From Sunxiuqinia elliptica (GTDB lineage Bacteria > Bacteroidota > Bacteroidia > Bacteroidales > Prolixibacteraceae), in NCBI RefSeq assembly GCF_900113005.1, contig NZ_FONW01000010.1, positions 123,444 to 187,443 on the forward strand: DNA of 64,000 nt, read 5' to 3'. Numbering within the stretch: position 1 is the first letter of the stretch; each line of letters begins with the position of its first letter. Positions 27,287-37,289 of this stretch are shown piece after piece. A model generated the notes under the pieces. That model made no database searches, had not been told where the DNA came from, and saw only the letters and a program-made list of their open reading frames with translations. The position numbers were made by a program, and so were the translations under genes.

Positions 27287-28219
27287 ATGAACCGTACATT
27301 AAAAGAATATTTACTAGTTACTTTAAAAGGAATGGGAATGGGAGCTGCCGATGTCGTTCCTGGAGTTTCAGGGGGTACAATAGCCTTCATCACCGGAATT
27401 TACAAGGAACTAATCGACTCGATCAAATCTGTAAATCTTCATTCAATAAAGCTTCTACTGACAGGAAAATTAAAAGAGTTTTGGAGTGCAGTAAATGGCA
27501 ATTTTCTTCTTGCAGTTGTTCTAGGAATCGGTATTAGTGTTCTTTCACTTGCTAAAGGGCTCGAGTACCTGCTAAACCACCACCCAATCCTCATTTGGTC
27601 TTTTTTCTTTGGGTTGATTGTAGCCTCTGCAATTTATGTCGGGAAAGATATTTCGAGCTGGAAGATCGGCACAATTTTATCGATGATTGCCGGAATCGTC
27701 ATTGCCTACTTCATCACGACAATTACACCAGCCGAAGCTCACAGCAGCTATCTTTTTGTTTTTCTATCAGGCTCAATTGCCATTTGTGCAATGATTCTTC
27801 CAGGCATCTCCGGAAGCTTCATCCTCGTACTTTTAGGCATGTACAAATTTATACTGGGAGCTATTTCAAGCTTTAACCTACCTGTTATAGGAACTTTCTT
27901 GATAGGAGCAGCCATCGGCATTGTATTATTCTCTAATTTGCTAAGCTGGCTCTTAAAGCGCTTTTACAATCTAACCATTGCCTTACTAGCCGGCTTCATG
28001 ATTGGATCATTAAACAAAGTGTGGCCATGGAAAGAAACCGTTGAAACTTTTGTTGATCGCCATGGTGAAGTAAAGCCACTTATCGAGGAAAATATTTTAC
28101 CTACGACCTACCAAGCGCTTACCGGCCATGAGCCTTACATATTAGCCGCTGCAGGCCTTGCAGTACTTGGTTTTGCATTAATTTTCATTATTGAAGGACT
28201 TTCAAAGAAACTAAGCTAA
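27287..28219 (+). CDS. DUF368 polyprenyl-phosphate transporter
   Basis: 310 residues from ATG 27287, with about eight membrane segments. The DUF368 signature is GMGMGAADVVPGVSGGTIAFITGIYKEL, with a second repeat of it near MILPGISGSFILVLLGMYKFIL. DUF368 proteins (PopT) have been shown to help recycle undecaprenyl phosphate across the cytoplasmic membrane. It is followed 32 bp downstream by aroE on the same strand. Confidence 0.9.
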   Translation: MNRTLKEYLLVTLKGMGMGAADVVPGVSGGTIAFITGIYKELIDSIKSVNLHSIKLLLTGKLKEFWSAVNGNFLLAVVLGIGISVLSLAKGLEYLLNHHPILIWSFFFGLIVASAIYVGKDISSWKIGTILSMIAGIVIAYFITTITPAEAHSSYLFVFLSGSIAICAMILPGISGSFILVLLGMYKFILGAISSFNLPVIGTFLIGAAIGIVLFSNLLSWLLKRFYNLTIALLAGFMIGSLNKVWPWKETVETFVDRHGEVKPLIEENILPTTYQALTGHEPYILAAAGLAVLGFALIFIIEGLSKKLS

Positions 28220-28251
28220 CCATTCTCAATGCAACTAAAACACATCATCAT

Positions 28252-29001
28252 ATGAAAACATTTGGATTAATCGGATATCGGTTGGGATACTCATTCTCAA
28301 AAGGTTTTTTTACAGATAAGTTTGAGAAAGAAGGATTAACCGATTATGAATATGTAAACTTCGAACTCGATTCCATCAGTGAATTTCCTGAAATATTTAA
28401 GAAGAACAATCACATTGCAGGACTCAACTGTACCATCCCATATAAACAGCAAATCATGTCTTACCTAGATGAGATTGATGAAGAAGCGAAGCAAGTTGGA
28501 GCCATCAATACGGTAAAGGTCATTCGCACAGGCGAACAAGTGCAGTTAAAAGGATTCAATACGGATATTTATGGTTTTGAGAACTCCCTAATGCCCATGC
28601 TTACTGAAAAGCACAAAAAAGCACTGATCCTGGGAACAGGGGGAGCATCAAAGGCAATCAAACACATCCTAAACAAAAACGGAATTAGTTATTTATCTGC
28701 TTCGATTGAAGAAGAATTAGCAGATCAAGAAATTAGATACGAACAAATTGATGAGTCCGTTTTAAAAGAGCATCTTATCATCATCAATGCGACACCACTA
28801 GGAACTTTTCCGAAGGTAGACACCTGCCCTTCGATTCCTTACGAATCGATTACAGCCGACCATGTTCTATTCGATCTGGTTTATAATCCAGAACAAACCC
28901 TGTTTTTAAAGAAAGGACATGAGCAAGGGGCCGCAACTAAAAACGGGTTGGAAATGCTCCACCTACAAGCTATTAAAGCTTGGGAAATTTGGAACTCGTA
29001 A
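28252..29001 (+). CDS. aroE: Shikimate dehydrogenase
   Basis: 249 residues, slightly short. Substrate site: GLIGYRLGYSFSKGFF (a Bacteroidota variant of the usual GxPIxHSxSP), GLNCTIPYKQQI with the catalytic Lys, GAINTV and GFNTDIYGF. Nucleotide site: ILGTGGASKA. It reduces 3-dehydroshikimate to shikimate with NADPH. An 11-bp inverted repeat (GAAATTTGGAA at 28984) spans the stop codon. Confidence 0.94.
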   Translation: MKTFGLIGYRLGYSFSKGFFTDKFEKEGLTDYEYVNFELDSISEFPEIFKKNNHIAGLNCTIPYKQQIMSYLDEIDEEAKQVGAINTVKVIRTGEQVQLKGFNTDIYGFENSLMPMLTEKHKKALILGTGGASKAIKHILNKNGISYLSASIEEELADQEIRYEQIDESVLKEHLIIINATPLGTFPKVDTCPSIPYESITADHVLFDLVYNPEQTLFLKKGHEQGAATKNGLEMLHLQAIKAWEIWNS

Positions 29002-29086
29002 TTCCAAATTTCTCAAGCTCTAAGCTTCCTCTCCAGTATTAAACGGAGAGCTTATCTCAATAATTTCAAGCTAATTTCTACGTAGA

Positions 29087-30100
29087 TTAATCCAGAACAA
29101 ATCGATAAGTGATTGTTCCTTGTTGAAATGCCGGAGCTGATTCGTCTAAATTAAACCGAGCTTTTAAGGCTGCTTGCTTTGCTGCATTCAACAGTTGCGA
29201 GTTGTAAGTTGTAGATCCCCGAACTCCGGGTTCGGCAGTAGTCACCTTTCCGTATTTATCAACGGTCACTTTTACAACAACAACACCTTCTTCATTGCCC
29301 GGGTAATAAGGCTTCGGCAATGATTGAGCAGAGCGACCTGCCAAGCTAAACGAAATCCCGTTTCCCTGACCACCACCATCTCCATAATTTGAAGAATTAG
29401 CTGATCCATTAGGCGATCCTTGGTTGCCTCCCGGGAAAGTAACTCCTTCTCCAGTACTTTTTGAATCAGAAGCACCTGCACCTCCGCTGCCAAAAGCATT
29501 GGAAACACGAGAATTTATCTCAGCAATTTTTTGTTGTTCGGCTTCTATACGCTTACGTTCCTCCTCTGCCTTCCGTTGGCGTTCCGCTTCTTCAGCGGCT
29601 AAACGTTGTCGCTCGAGCTCTTCCGCTCTTTTCCGCTCAAGCTCTTTCTGACGTTCGGCCTCTAACTTCTGTTGCCGTTGTCGTTCAATTTCTTCTTGCT
29701 TTTTCTTCCGAGCTAATTCCTCCTGTTGCTTCTTGCGTTCCTCTTCCTTTTTCTTCTTAGCGGCCTCTATTGCAACAGTTTTCTCGTAATCCTGGGTCAT
29801 TACCTCCTCTTTTGCTTCTGTCTTAGCAGGAAGAGTAACTTGTTTAGGAGGGTTTGAAGGAGGTGGGGTTGTTACTTGCTTTTTTTCTTCCCGAACAACA
29901 GGTGGCGTAACTTTTTTGCTAGGGGCGGGCTCTCTCTTCCCACTCCCTTGTTCCGAATTTCCAAAATTAACAAGAATACCTTCTTCGCCTGGCAATGGAA
30001 GCGGAGTAAAAAAACCAAATAGCAATAATAAAATCAGAACAATACCATGAAAGATAATTGTTCCAATAAAACCTCTTTTATGTTTCGAAAAATAACTCAT
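29087..30100 (-). CDS. TonB/TolA-like energy transducer
   Basis: 337 residues: short cytoplasmic tail, one membrane helix (GTIIFHGIVLILLLLFGFF), Pro-rich segment, a long charged coiled coil of K/E/R/Q/A (about residues 105-200), a Gly/Ser/Asn-rich linker, and a C-terminal domain of ~90 residues (GVVVVKVTVDKYGKVT, ending TYRFVLD). The layout is that of TolA-like TonB. It couples proton-motive force to outer-membrane receptors or to Tol function. Its start overlaps the stop of the ExbD/TolR gene by one base, in an operon with ExbB/TolQ. Confidence 0.88.
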   Translation of the reverse strand: MSYFSKHKRGFIGTIIFHGIVLILLLLFGFFTPLPLPGEEGILVNFGNSEQGSGKREPAPSKKVTPPVVREEKKQVTTPPPSNPPKQVTLPAKTEAKEEVMTQDYEKTVAIEAAKKKKEEERKKQQEELARKKKQEEIERQRQQKLEAERQKELERKRAEELERQRLAAEEAERQRKAEEERKRIEAEQQKIAEINSRVSNAFGSGGAGASDSKSTGEGVTFPGGNQGSPNGSANSSNYGDGGGQGNGISFSLAGRSAQSLPKPYYPGNEEGVVVVKVTVDKYGKVTTAEPGVRGSTTYNSQLLNAAKQAALKARFNLDESAPAFQQGTITYRFVLD

Positions 30101-30510
30101 TAACGTCCTTCCGGCGCTGTCGCCAAAATCATTTTGTATTTATTGCGTTTGGCAATATTCATCACTTTTACAACTTGCTCTATAGGCACTGATTTATCAG
30201 CATGAAGAGAAACATAAGCTTCCGGACTGTCACCTACTGCACTTTGCAAAGCAGGCTCAATTTCATGAAATGCAACCCGTTCAACATCGCCTCCTGTGTT
30301 CACGTAATATTTCAGATCCTTTGTAATAGATACGGTTGTAATTGGTTTCGCTGCAGTCTGGTTATTACTTTCTGGCAACAACAGCTTCAAAGCATTTGGA
30401 GCAATCAATGTTGATGTTACCATAAAAAAGATCAACAGCAAAAATACAATATCAGTCATAGATGACATGCTAAAGCTGGCATCTACTTTATTTCTTCGTT
30501 TTAATGCCAT
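30100..30510 (-). CDS. ExbD/TolR-type biopolymer transport protein
   Basis: 136 residues: one membrane helix near the N-terminus (SSMTDIVFLLLIFFMVTSTL) with the conserved Asp that carries protons, followed by a periplasmic domain. Second gene of the transport operon; 5 bp from the upstream ExbB/TolQ gene. Confidence 0.9.
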   Translation of the reverse strand: MALKRRNKVDASFSMSSMTDIVFLLLIFFMVTSTLIAPNALKLLLPESNNQTAAKPITTVSITKDLKYYVNTGGDVERVAFHEIEPALQSAVGDSPEAYVSLHADKSVPIEQVVKVMNIAKRNKYKMILATAPEGR

Positions 30511-30515
30511 TGCAG

Positions 30516-31223
30516 TTATTTTGCAGGTTCATTTAAAAGATCCAGAAACTCAGAAGTTGCTGCTTCCATTTTAAAAATTACCTTTTCAACACTTGCTACT
30601 AAAATATTGTAGGCGAAGTAGGCAATAATCCCAACAGTTAAACCGGCAACAGTCGTAACCATCGCTTGGTAAATCCCGGAAGAAAGAAGCGTTACATCAA
30701 TGTTATTTCCGGCGTTTGCCATATCGTAGAATGCCTGAATCATACCAATTACAGTTCCAAGGAATCCAATCATGGGAGCACCACCAGCCACACTGGCTAA
30801 AACAGGAAGACCTTTTTCCAGCTTTGCAATTTCCAGGTTACCCACTGTTTCAATAGCAGAATTCACATCAGACATCGGACGTCCAATCCGGCTAATTCCT
30901 TTTTCAATCATCCGAGCTGTTGGCGTATCCTGCGAACGAGCTAAAGCCAAAGCAGCATCAATTTTCCCTTGCGTAATATTGTCTTTTACCCGATCCAATA
31001 AAGTACCATCGACTTTACCAGCTTTCTTTACGGCAAAATAACGATCAAAAAAGATAAATACAGCGATAAGAGAAAGTGCTAAAATAGGAATCATAATCCA
31101 ACCACCCTTTAAAGCCAAGTCAAAGAAATGAGTCACAATTCCATCTTGCTGAGCTGCATTAGCTACAGCTTCCGCACCTTCTTCTGCTGCACCTGAAACT
31201 TGTAAAAAAATATATCCAAACAT
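30516..31223 (-). CDS. MotA/TolQ/ExbB proton channel protein
   Basis: 235 residues with three main membrane helices. The MotA/TolQ/ExbB core is GLPVLASVAGGAPMIGFLGTVIGMIQAF and the following TTVAGLTVGIIAYFAYN helix. With the ExbD-like protein it forms the proton channel that drives the TonB-like protein. First gene of the operon, transcribed toward lower coordinates. Confidence 0.92.
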   Translation of the reverse strand: MFGYIFLQVSGAAEEGAEAVANAAQQDGIVTHFFDLALKGGWIMIPILALSLIAVFIFFDRYFAVKKAGKVDGTLLDRVKDNITQGKIDAALALARSQDTPTARMIEKGISRIGRPMSDVNSAIETVGNLEIAKLEKGLPVLASVAGGAPMIGFLGTVIGMIQAFYDMANAGNNIDVTLLSSGIYQAMVTTVAGLTVGIIAYFAYNILVASVEKVIFKMEAATSEFLDLLNEPAK

Positions 31224-31256
31224 AAGTTATTATTTAGAGGAACACATAAAAAACGA

Positions 31257-31279
31257 GGTATAATAGCAATTATTATACC
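31257..31279 (-). terminator. Terminator after nhaD
   Basis: GGTATAATA/TATTATACC perfect 9-bp stem, 5-nt loop, followed on the minus strand by a T run. It lies between nhaD and the ExbB operon. A CAAAAATA (-7 like on the minus strand) at 31283-31290 would place a start inside the stem, so an attenuator is conceivable. Confidence 0.6.
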
Positions 31280-31313
31280 CCGCAAAAATAATGATTATTT
31301 ATAAAGTATCTAC

Positions 31314-32690
31314 TTATAAACCGAACAACAAGAAATACACTGCAGCTCCCGATATATAACCAGCAATAGCGAGTAGCGAAATCTTTTTCATATACCATAT
31401 GAAATCAATCTTTTCCAGGCCCATAGCAGCTACTCCTGCAGCAGAACCAATGATAAGAATACTACCACCTGTTCCTGCCGTATAAGCTAAAAAGTCCCAG
31501 AAAACACCATCCTGAACAAAGTTTGCCAAATATCCGGTAGCACCAGGATCTGCAATTGGGTACATTCCCATAGCCCCAGCAACTAACGGCACGTTGTCAA
31601 CAACCGATGATAACACACCTACAGCCAAATCAATTAAATAAACATTTCCGAGCTTCTCATCCAGAAATTGAGACAATAAATTTAGATGCCCGGCAGACTG
31701 CAAAGCTGCTACTGCCGAAAGAATTCCTAAAAAGAATAGAACAGTAGGTACATCAACCTTTTTTAATACCGCAGTAACCCGCAACCGATGTCTTATCTCA
31801 TCTGGTTTATCCTTGTGCATTAGTTCTGAAACAACCCAGATAATACCAAGAGATAGAAGCATTCCCATATAAGGGGGCAAATAAGTTACTCCTTTAAAAA
31901 CCGGGACAAACAATAATCCAGAAATTCCTAAGATAAGCATTGCTCCTCGCTCAAACTCTGTTGTTAAGCCGTTTGTGCCAGCTTCTATCGCTGGACGCTG
32001 AACCTCCCCTTTTAACTTGAATGACAATATAACTAAGGGCACTAACATTGATACCAAACTAGGAACAATTACGTTGACTGCAATATTAGCAGCGGTAACT
32101 TGTCCTCCAATCCATAGCATGATCGTTGTTACATCTCCAATTGGAGACCATGCTCCTCCGGCATTAGCTGCCAAAACAACCATACTGGAGAAAAATAAGC
32201 GGGTTTCCCGATCATCAATTAGTTTTCGCAATAAAGCGACCAAAACAATCGTTGTCGTTAAATTATCCAACAATGCTGACATAAAAAATGTAAGGAAACT
32301 CAAAACCCACAACAACTTCACTTTATTCGTCGTTTTTATTCGATCTGTAATCACCTTAAATCCATCATGTTGATCGACAACCTCAACAATAGTCATTGCT
32401 CCAAGTAGAAAAAACAGAATCTCACTAATTTCGCCTAGATGATGAACAATCTCTCGCTCTACAATAAACTCATGAATCGATTCAAACGATAAGCCTTTCC
32501 CCCCACTCGAGAAGTGTTCCCACGATGGGCTAAACCCAAGCGCTAAAATATCTTCCGCACCTATGGCAAAAATAACCCAACAAAGGGTGCCAATAATCAA
32601 AGCTGAAGCAGTCTTATCTACTCTCAGCGGATGTTCTAATGCAATAGCCAAATAGCCAAGCACAAAAACAGTAACCATCAAAATAAACAT
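31314..32690 (-). CDS. nhaD: NhaD-type sodium/proton antiporter
   Basis: 458 residues from ATG 32688-32690, with 10-12 membrane segments. The NhaD pattern SALLDNLTTTIVLVALLRKL, ANAGGAWSPIGDVTTIMLW and SSVVDNVPLVAGAMGM is visible, including paired Asn/Asp regions thought to bind cations. It exports sodium in exchange for protons, consistent with a salt-adapted host. A -7 box lies at 32730-32737. Confidence 0.93.
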   Translation of the reverse strand: MFILMVTVFVLGYLAIALEHPLRVDKTASALIIGTLCWVIFAIGAEDILALGFSPSWEHFSSGGKGLSFESIHEFIVEREIVHHLGEISEILFFLLGAMTIVEVVDQHDGFKVITDRIKTTNKVKLLWVLSFLTFFMSALLDNLTTTIVLVALLRKLIDDRETRLFFSSMVVLAANAGGAWSPIGDVTTIMLWIGGQVTAANIAVNVIVPSLVSMLVPLVILSFKLKGEVQRPAIEAGTNGLTTEFERGAMLILGISGLLFVPVFKGVTYLPPYMGMLLSLGIIWVVSELMHKDKPDEIRHRLRVTAVLKKVDVPTVLFFLGILSAVAALQSAGHLNLLSQFLDEKLGNVYLIDLAVGVLSSVVDNVPLVAGAMGMYPIADPGATGYLANFVQDGVFWDFLAYTAGTGGSILIIGSAAGVAAMGLEKIDFIWYMKKISLLAIAGYISGAAVYFLLFGL

Positions 32691-32729
32691 ATGGAACAAA
32701 TTTTTGGATTAGTTTTTTTAAAACGGGCG

Positions 32730-32737
32730 CAAATTTA
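32730..32737 (-). promoter_or_regulatory. -7 promoter box for nhaD
   Basis: Minus strand TAAATTTG, 39 nt before the ATG. Confidence 0.5.
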
Positions 32738-32802
32738 GATTTTCACTACCAATCCAAGCAATAATCTGCAAAAAAGATAAGGATGAACTCAATAAATTAA
32801 GA

Positions 32803-35800
32803 TTACTCTCTTCTGCTTTTCATAAAAAGATTTTTAAACTTTTCCCACAGCTCACCAAAAGTGTCGTAGTTCTCTCGAAATGACAATCCAATTCCCTGAG
32901 TATAAGGAGAAGTTTCGTAAATCAGGTTGTCATTTGAGCGATTGTAAGCTTTCAGTTGTAATTTACCATTGTTCGTTAACTTTACATTCAGATCAAAATC
33001 ACCAACAATGTTGCTGTTGTTCGAGCTACTTGTAGCTGCTGTCCCATTGTTACCAATATTACCATTTAAGATCACCCGATCATTAAAAATCTGGGTACTC
33101 AAAGCCAACTCAATTTCATCATTCGAAATTTGGTTTCCCGGTCGGTAATTCACGCCAATGTCGAAATCGTTGCTAATTTGGGACAACCAGTTACTCAATT
33201 GATTTGAGAACAACTCACTGGCGGTGGTTCCAACCAAGTTTGGATTGGCTGCTCCGTATGATCCTTTCAGGTATTCAGGTGTATAAAAACGTCCCAATAC
33301 TAAAAGCGACAGAATTTGCTTATTCATCTCTTCCTCCGTGCTGAATACCTGCTGAACCAAGTCCTTGATTGGATCGTCAGCCGTTGGGAAGTCAATGCCA
33401 AATGCAATTTCAGGGTTATTTAGATTCTCGGTTAAGAAAATCTGACAAGCTACCGGAATGCGCTGTGAATAATCCACTCGATCTCCCATGTCTGGGGGAG
33501 CTAATTCTGAAAGCGAAGCCTTTAGCCGATAGATTGCATCAATATCAATTGTTGCATCATAAGGATCTCCATTCCACAAAATGGTTCCTCCCTGTGCAAT
33601 TTCAAACTTCTTATTAAAGACATTCTGAAGGGTAAATAAATAATCTCCACGATCAACCCGATACTCTCCAAACATGGTAATGTTAAAATCAGGATCAATA
33701 CGAACTTGCAGATTACCGTTTCCGCGCGAACGAATAATATCACCAATCTGAGAATTATAGATTAACTGTACCTGAGCTTCTGGTGTAACATCAATATCAA
33801 AGTTCATATTCAAGCTCGACTTTTCAATCGGCAAACGTCGTACTTCCTGATGTCCATGTTCTTCCTCTTCATCTACAAAATGAATGAAGTCATACTCTTG
33901 GGCTTCTTCTTCATAATCCAGCGATATATTAATTGATGTTCCGTAGAGGCTTGTTGCCGCCGCAGTAAGTTCAACGTCTTTACCATGTCCTCCAACCTGT
34001 AAAACGCCACTTCCGTATGCCTCACCGTAAAAACGCTCGTTATCCCGAATGGTCGTATTCATCACCAAGATTCGAGGAGAACGCAAGGACAAGTTGTAAT
34101 CCATATTACTAAAATTATCATGCCGAATGGAACCATCAAAAATTCCCTTGTTCCCTTGATAATCGCTTATTTCAATTTGATCAAAAATGATTGAGTCAGA
34201 CCGGAAATATACGGTATCACTGAAATAGTAGTTTACCTGCAAAGCGCGCATAGCCAAGCCGGCATCCAAGCCAAGCACGTCGCCATCCATCAATATCTTT
34301 TCTGGCGTACCATGAATCCATACTTCTCCAGTTCCTCGCCCGCGAACATCTTTGAAACTTCTTTCCAATACAGGCTGTAAAATAGCCAACGAAAAATCAT
34401 TCAACCGAGCAGTGAAATCCAATGAATCTGTCCCCGGCTTATATTCTCCAAAAGCGTGCAAGGATTGATTTCCTTTTTTATTTACTTTCAATTCAGAATG
34501 AATCGCTTCAGAAATACGATCCCATTTACTAACGGTGCTCACATCGCCGATTTCATGCTCTCTAAATTGTAAGCCTTTAATCCGCAAGTCTGATAAGAAA
34601 AGAGCTCGCTCATAAACATCAAACACACTGGCGGTTCCATTCAATACCCCTTTAATGCCTAAATCCCTTTTCATCAAAATATTTAAATTTGACAGGTCAA
34701 TTCCGTTGACCTTCATATTTAAACGGTCATTTTTATCCTTTGAAACGACCCCATCTATCGCAAGCTGTTGCTCGTAATTCGATAATTTTACCCCTTCGAC
34801 TTCTACACGCGAAGAATCAATTGTTATTGTGGCCGGATGAACCTGCCAAAGTGTATCGGCAATATAGATTTTAGAAGGAATAACGTCCACTTTTACATGC
34901 GAACGTTTGTACCCCGACTTTTTAAAATCAATTTGGGTTTCAAGTTCTCCGCTGTAGGTCTTTTCATGAAAGTTGTTCCACACCAACTTTGAATTAACCC
35001 GATCCTCTTCGGCATCAGCCAAAACTGCGACATTATAAATACGCTGATTGTTGTTTAACTGTATTTCCTCCAAACGGTTCTTAAACTCCAGTTTTTCATT
35101 TGCGCGAATAGACAGCCAATAACCATTAAATACCATGTTTTTATACTCCATATGGGGTATAGAAACATTTAAATAGAGCTCGGGCAACTGATCATCAAAA
35201 CGGCCTTCCATGTGGGTAGGTGCAACATACCAACTGGGAGAAAAAGTACGGGTAAGAGGTTCGGCATCTTTGATGGTCAAATCAAAATCAAACTGATTCG
35301 GGCTGAGGTTATCTCGAAATTTAATTCCCGCAGAAGGTAAATATTGATGCAAAAGCTTCTTTAAGCTCTCGCCAAATGTCCGAAATGAATAGCGTCCGGA
35401 AATATTCGCATCTGCAAAGTCAGAGCGAATTAGCAAATGAGTCAACGAATCGGCATACGTATTGATACTCAAACTTGTCAGCTCCAAGGTGTCATTCTCA
35501 TTATAATATTGTCCAGATTCAAGCCAAATTCCACCATCTAAGTTATCAATGCTGTTTCCTTTAAACTCAGCTTTCAATCCCATCGCCAACATCGATGTTT
35601 CATGCTCTTGATCCAAGTTCAAGGCTGTTAGGTCAGCCTTTTCCAATAACATGTCAAAATCAAACTCCGGAATGGTTGGGTTAAAGTCCATCTTTCCTTT
35701 AAAGCTAGCATTCAACGCCGGATCTTCAACACCAAACTCCCCTTCAAATTTCTGATTCTGAATCGCTCCATTCAATCTCAGATTTTCAAACTGATAATCA

Positions 35801-37164
35801 TTAAAAATTAAGCTATCGACTAACCCATCTATTGTTATATCAAACCGGCGAGTGGTTTTATTTAAGGCGCCATCAACCTGCCCGTTAAAAGTTAAATCTC
35901 CTAATCGCTTAGATTGTGTAAACTCACCCAAAGCAAAATTTACGGTTTTAACATGCCCATTTACTTTTAACAAGTCACCTTTGGTAGGGACAAAAGAAAG
36001 GTCGGTTTTAATTTGTCCAAAGTTCGAGCGAACCGTACCATAAGCTACAAAGTCACTCAAAAAGCCGGTAAAGTTCCCTTCATAATGCACTATTCCGGCA
36101 TCATAAAGCATATCTGAAAAACTCAGGTAATCAGATTTTGCAGCATAAGGCAGCCTTATCTTTCCAAGATCTTTGAAGTCGGCTGTCGACTTTTTCAAAT
36201 CAAGCAGAATATAGGTTTGATCCAAATCAGGTAAGCCGTTAGAATAAAAATCACAAACTAATTTTGTGTTTTGCCCCAAACTCATCTGCAAGTTTTTGGC
36301 TTTCAAATCCCCTATCGTTCCATAAACATGCCCGGATAAGTTGATCTTTAAGTCCATTCCGCGCAAAGAAGGGACCAATTGACTTACATCCTGAAAATTA
36401 ACCGCCGACTCCTTCAGGTTTACATCCAATTTCAGATGAGAAAAATCCTTTCCTTCGTGAATCTCCGTTTGATCAAATGCAATATCGGCATCAGCAATTG
36501 AGGAGTATGGAGTAGCCACCTTCAGGTTATTTAGCTTAACAACATGGTTGTACGAAACCAGCCGAGTACTTAGCGAACTCAATCGGAAATCCTTATGATC
36601 ATCCAAACTTAGATTATTGATCTGAAAGGATAAGGAATCATGATTCAATATAAAATCGGTCACATCCAAATCAATATCATGCAGATCAATGGTACGTGGT
36701 TTCTCCATGGTAAAATAGCTGTATCCTAGGCGGGTATCGCTAAATAAGAAGTTCTCACAAGAAAAGCTCCAGCTTCCGCTCTCCGAACGCCTCGTACGCA
36801 ATGCATCCAGAATGAACTTGTAATTGGGGACCTGCTCTTCGGTCAAGGCTGCAAAAAGCTTGGTTTTATTCATCTCTAACGAAGCCAACTCAATGGTTTG
36901 GTCATCCCAACTAAACTGATCAATTGAAGCAACCATCTCATCCACAAAAAACAAAGTATCTTGCTGCTGATCCTCGATTAAAAATTTATTCAAAATAATT
37001 TTGTTGAAGAAACGGATGTCCACCCGCTCCAACGTAATTCGAGTATCCAAGCGCTCAGAAAGCCGATCAGCAATCTGACGCACCAGAAAAGTCTGTACAG
37101 CGCTGGTTTGAAAAGCCAGATAACCAGCTAACAACAGGACTAATAGGATCCCGAAAAACCACAA
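32803..37164 (-). CDS. TamB/DUF490-type translocation-assembly protein
   Basis: 1453 residues. One N-terminal membrane helix (WFFGILLVLLLAGYLAF) then a very long beta-rich region and a C-terminal DUF490/TamB domain (SRGNGNLQVRIDP, GEYRVDRGDYLFTLQNVF, then VLGRFYTPEYL). It spans the periplasm and is thought to move lipids or beta-barrel proteins to the outer membrane. Start oddity: the only standard start is TTG 37162-37164, but the in-frame codons just upstream encode a KKILKIA-like positive start typical of TamB, preceded only by ATT codons (37186-37191), so an ATT start is possible. Confidence 0.88.
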   Translation of the reverse strand: MWFFGILLVLLLAGYLAFQTSAVQTFLVRQIADRLSERLDTRITLERVDIRFFNKIILNKFLIEDQQQDTLFFVDEMVASIDQFSWDDQTIELASLEMNKTKLFAALTEEQVPNYKFILDALRTRRSESGSWSFSCENFLFSDTRLGYSYFTMEKPRTIDLHDIDLDVTDFILNHDSLSFQINNLSLDDHKDFRLSSLSTRLVSYNHVVKLNNLKVATPYSSIADADIAFDQTEIHEGKDFSHLKLDVNLKESAVNFQDVSQLVPSLRGMDLKINLSGHVYGTIGDLKAKNLQMSLGQNTKLVCDFYSNGLPDLDQTYILLDLKKSTADFKDLGKIRLPYAAKSDYLSFSDMLYDAGIVHYEGNFTGFLSDFVAYGTVRSNFGQIKTDLSFVPTKGDLLKVNGHVKTVNFALGEFTQSKRLGDLTFNGQVDGALNKTTRRFDITIDGLVDSLIFNDYQFENLRLNGAIQNQKFEGEFGVEDPALNASFKGKMDFNPTIPEFDFDMLLEKADLTALNLDQEHETSMLAMGLKAEFKGNSIDNLDGGIWLESGQYYNENDTLELTSLSINTYADSLTHLLIRSDFADANISGRYSFRTFGESLKKLLHQYLPSAGIKFRDNLSPNQFDFDLTIKDAEPLTRTFSPSWYVAPTHMEGRFDDQLPELYLNVSIPHMEYKNMVFNGYWLSIRANEKLEFKNRLEEIQLNNNQRIYNVAVLADAEEDRVNSKLVWNNFHEKTYSGELETQIDFKKSGYKRSHVKVDVIPSKIYIADTLWQVHPATITIDSSRVEVEGVKLSNYEQQLAIDGVVSKDKNDRLNMKVNGIDLSNLNILMKRDLGIKGVLNGTASVFDVYERALFLSDLRIKGLQFREHEIGDVSTVSKWDRISEAIHSELKVNKKGNQSLHAFGEYKPGTDSLDFTARLNDFSLAILQPVLERSFKDVRGRGTGEVWIHGTPEKILMDGDVLGLDAGLAMRALQVNYYFSDTVYFRSDSIIFDQIEISDYQGNKGIFDGSIRHDNFSNMDYNLSLRSPRILVMNTTIRDNERFYGEAYGSGVLQVGGHGKDVELTAAATSLYGTSINISLDYEEEAQEYDFIHFVDEEEEHGHQEVRRLPIEKSSLNMNFDIDVTPEAQVQLIYNSQIGDIIRSRGNGNLQVRIDPDFNITMFGEYRVDRGDYLFTLQNVFNKKFEIAQGGTILWNGDPYDATIDIDAIYRLKASLSELAPPDMGDRVDYSQRIPVACQIFLTENLNNPEIAFGIDFPTADDPIKDLVQQVFSTEEEMNKQILSLLVLGRFYTPEYLKGSYGAANPNLVGTTASELFSNQLSNWLSQISNDFDIGVNYRPGNQISNDEIELALSTQIFNDRVILNGNIGNNGTAATSSSNNSNIVGDFDLNVKLTNNGKLQLKAYNRSNDNLIYETSPYTQGIGLSFRENYDTFGELWEKFKNLFMKSRRE

Positions 37165-37289
37165 TGCTATTTTGAGTATTTTTTTAATAATTTTGAGCCT
37201 TTAAAAATCGCAAACAAAATAAACTAAATTCCGCGTAAATCGTTAGGTTCAACAGTTAAAATAATTGAAATCCCTTTTGAATTTATTTC

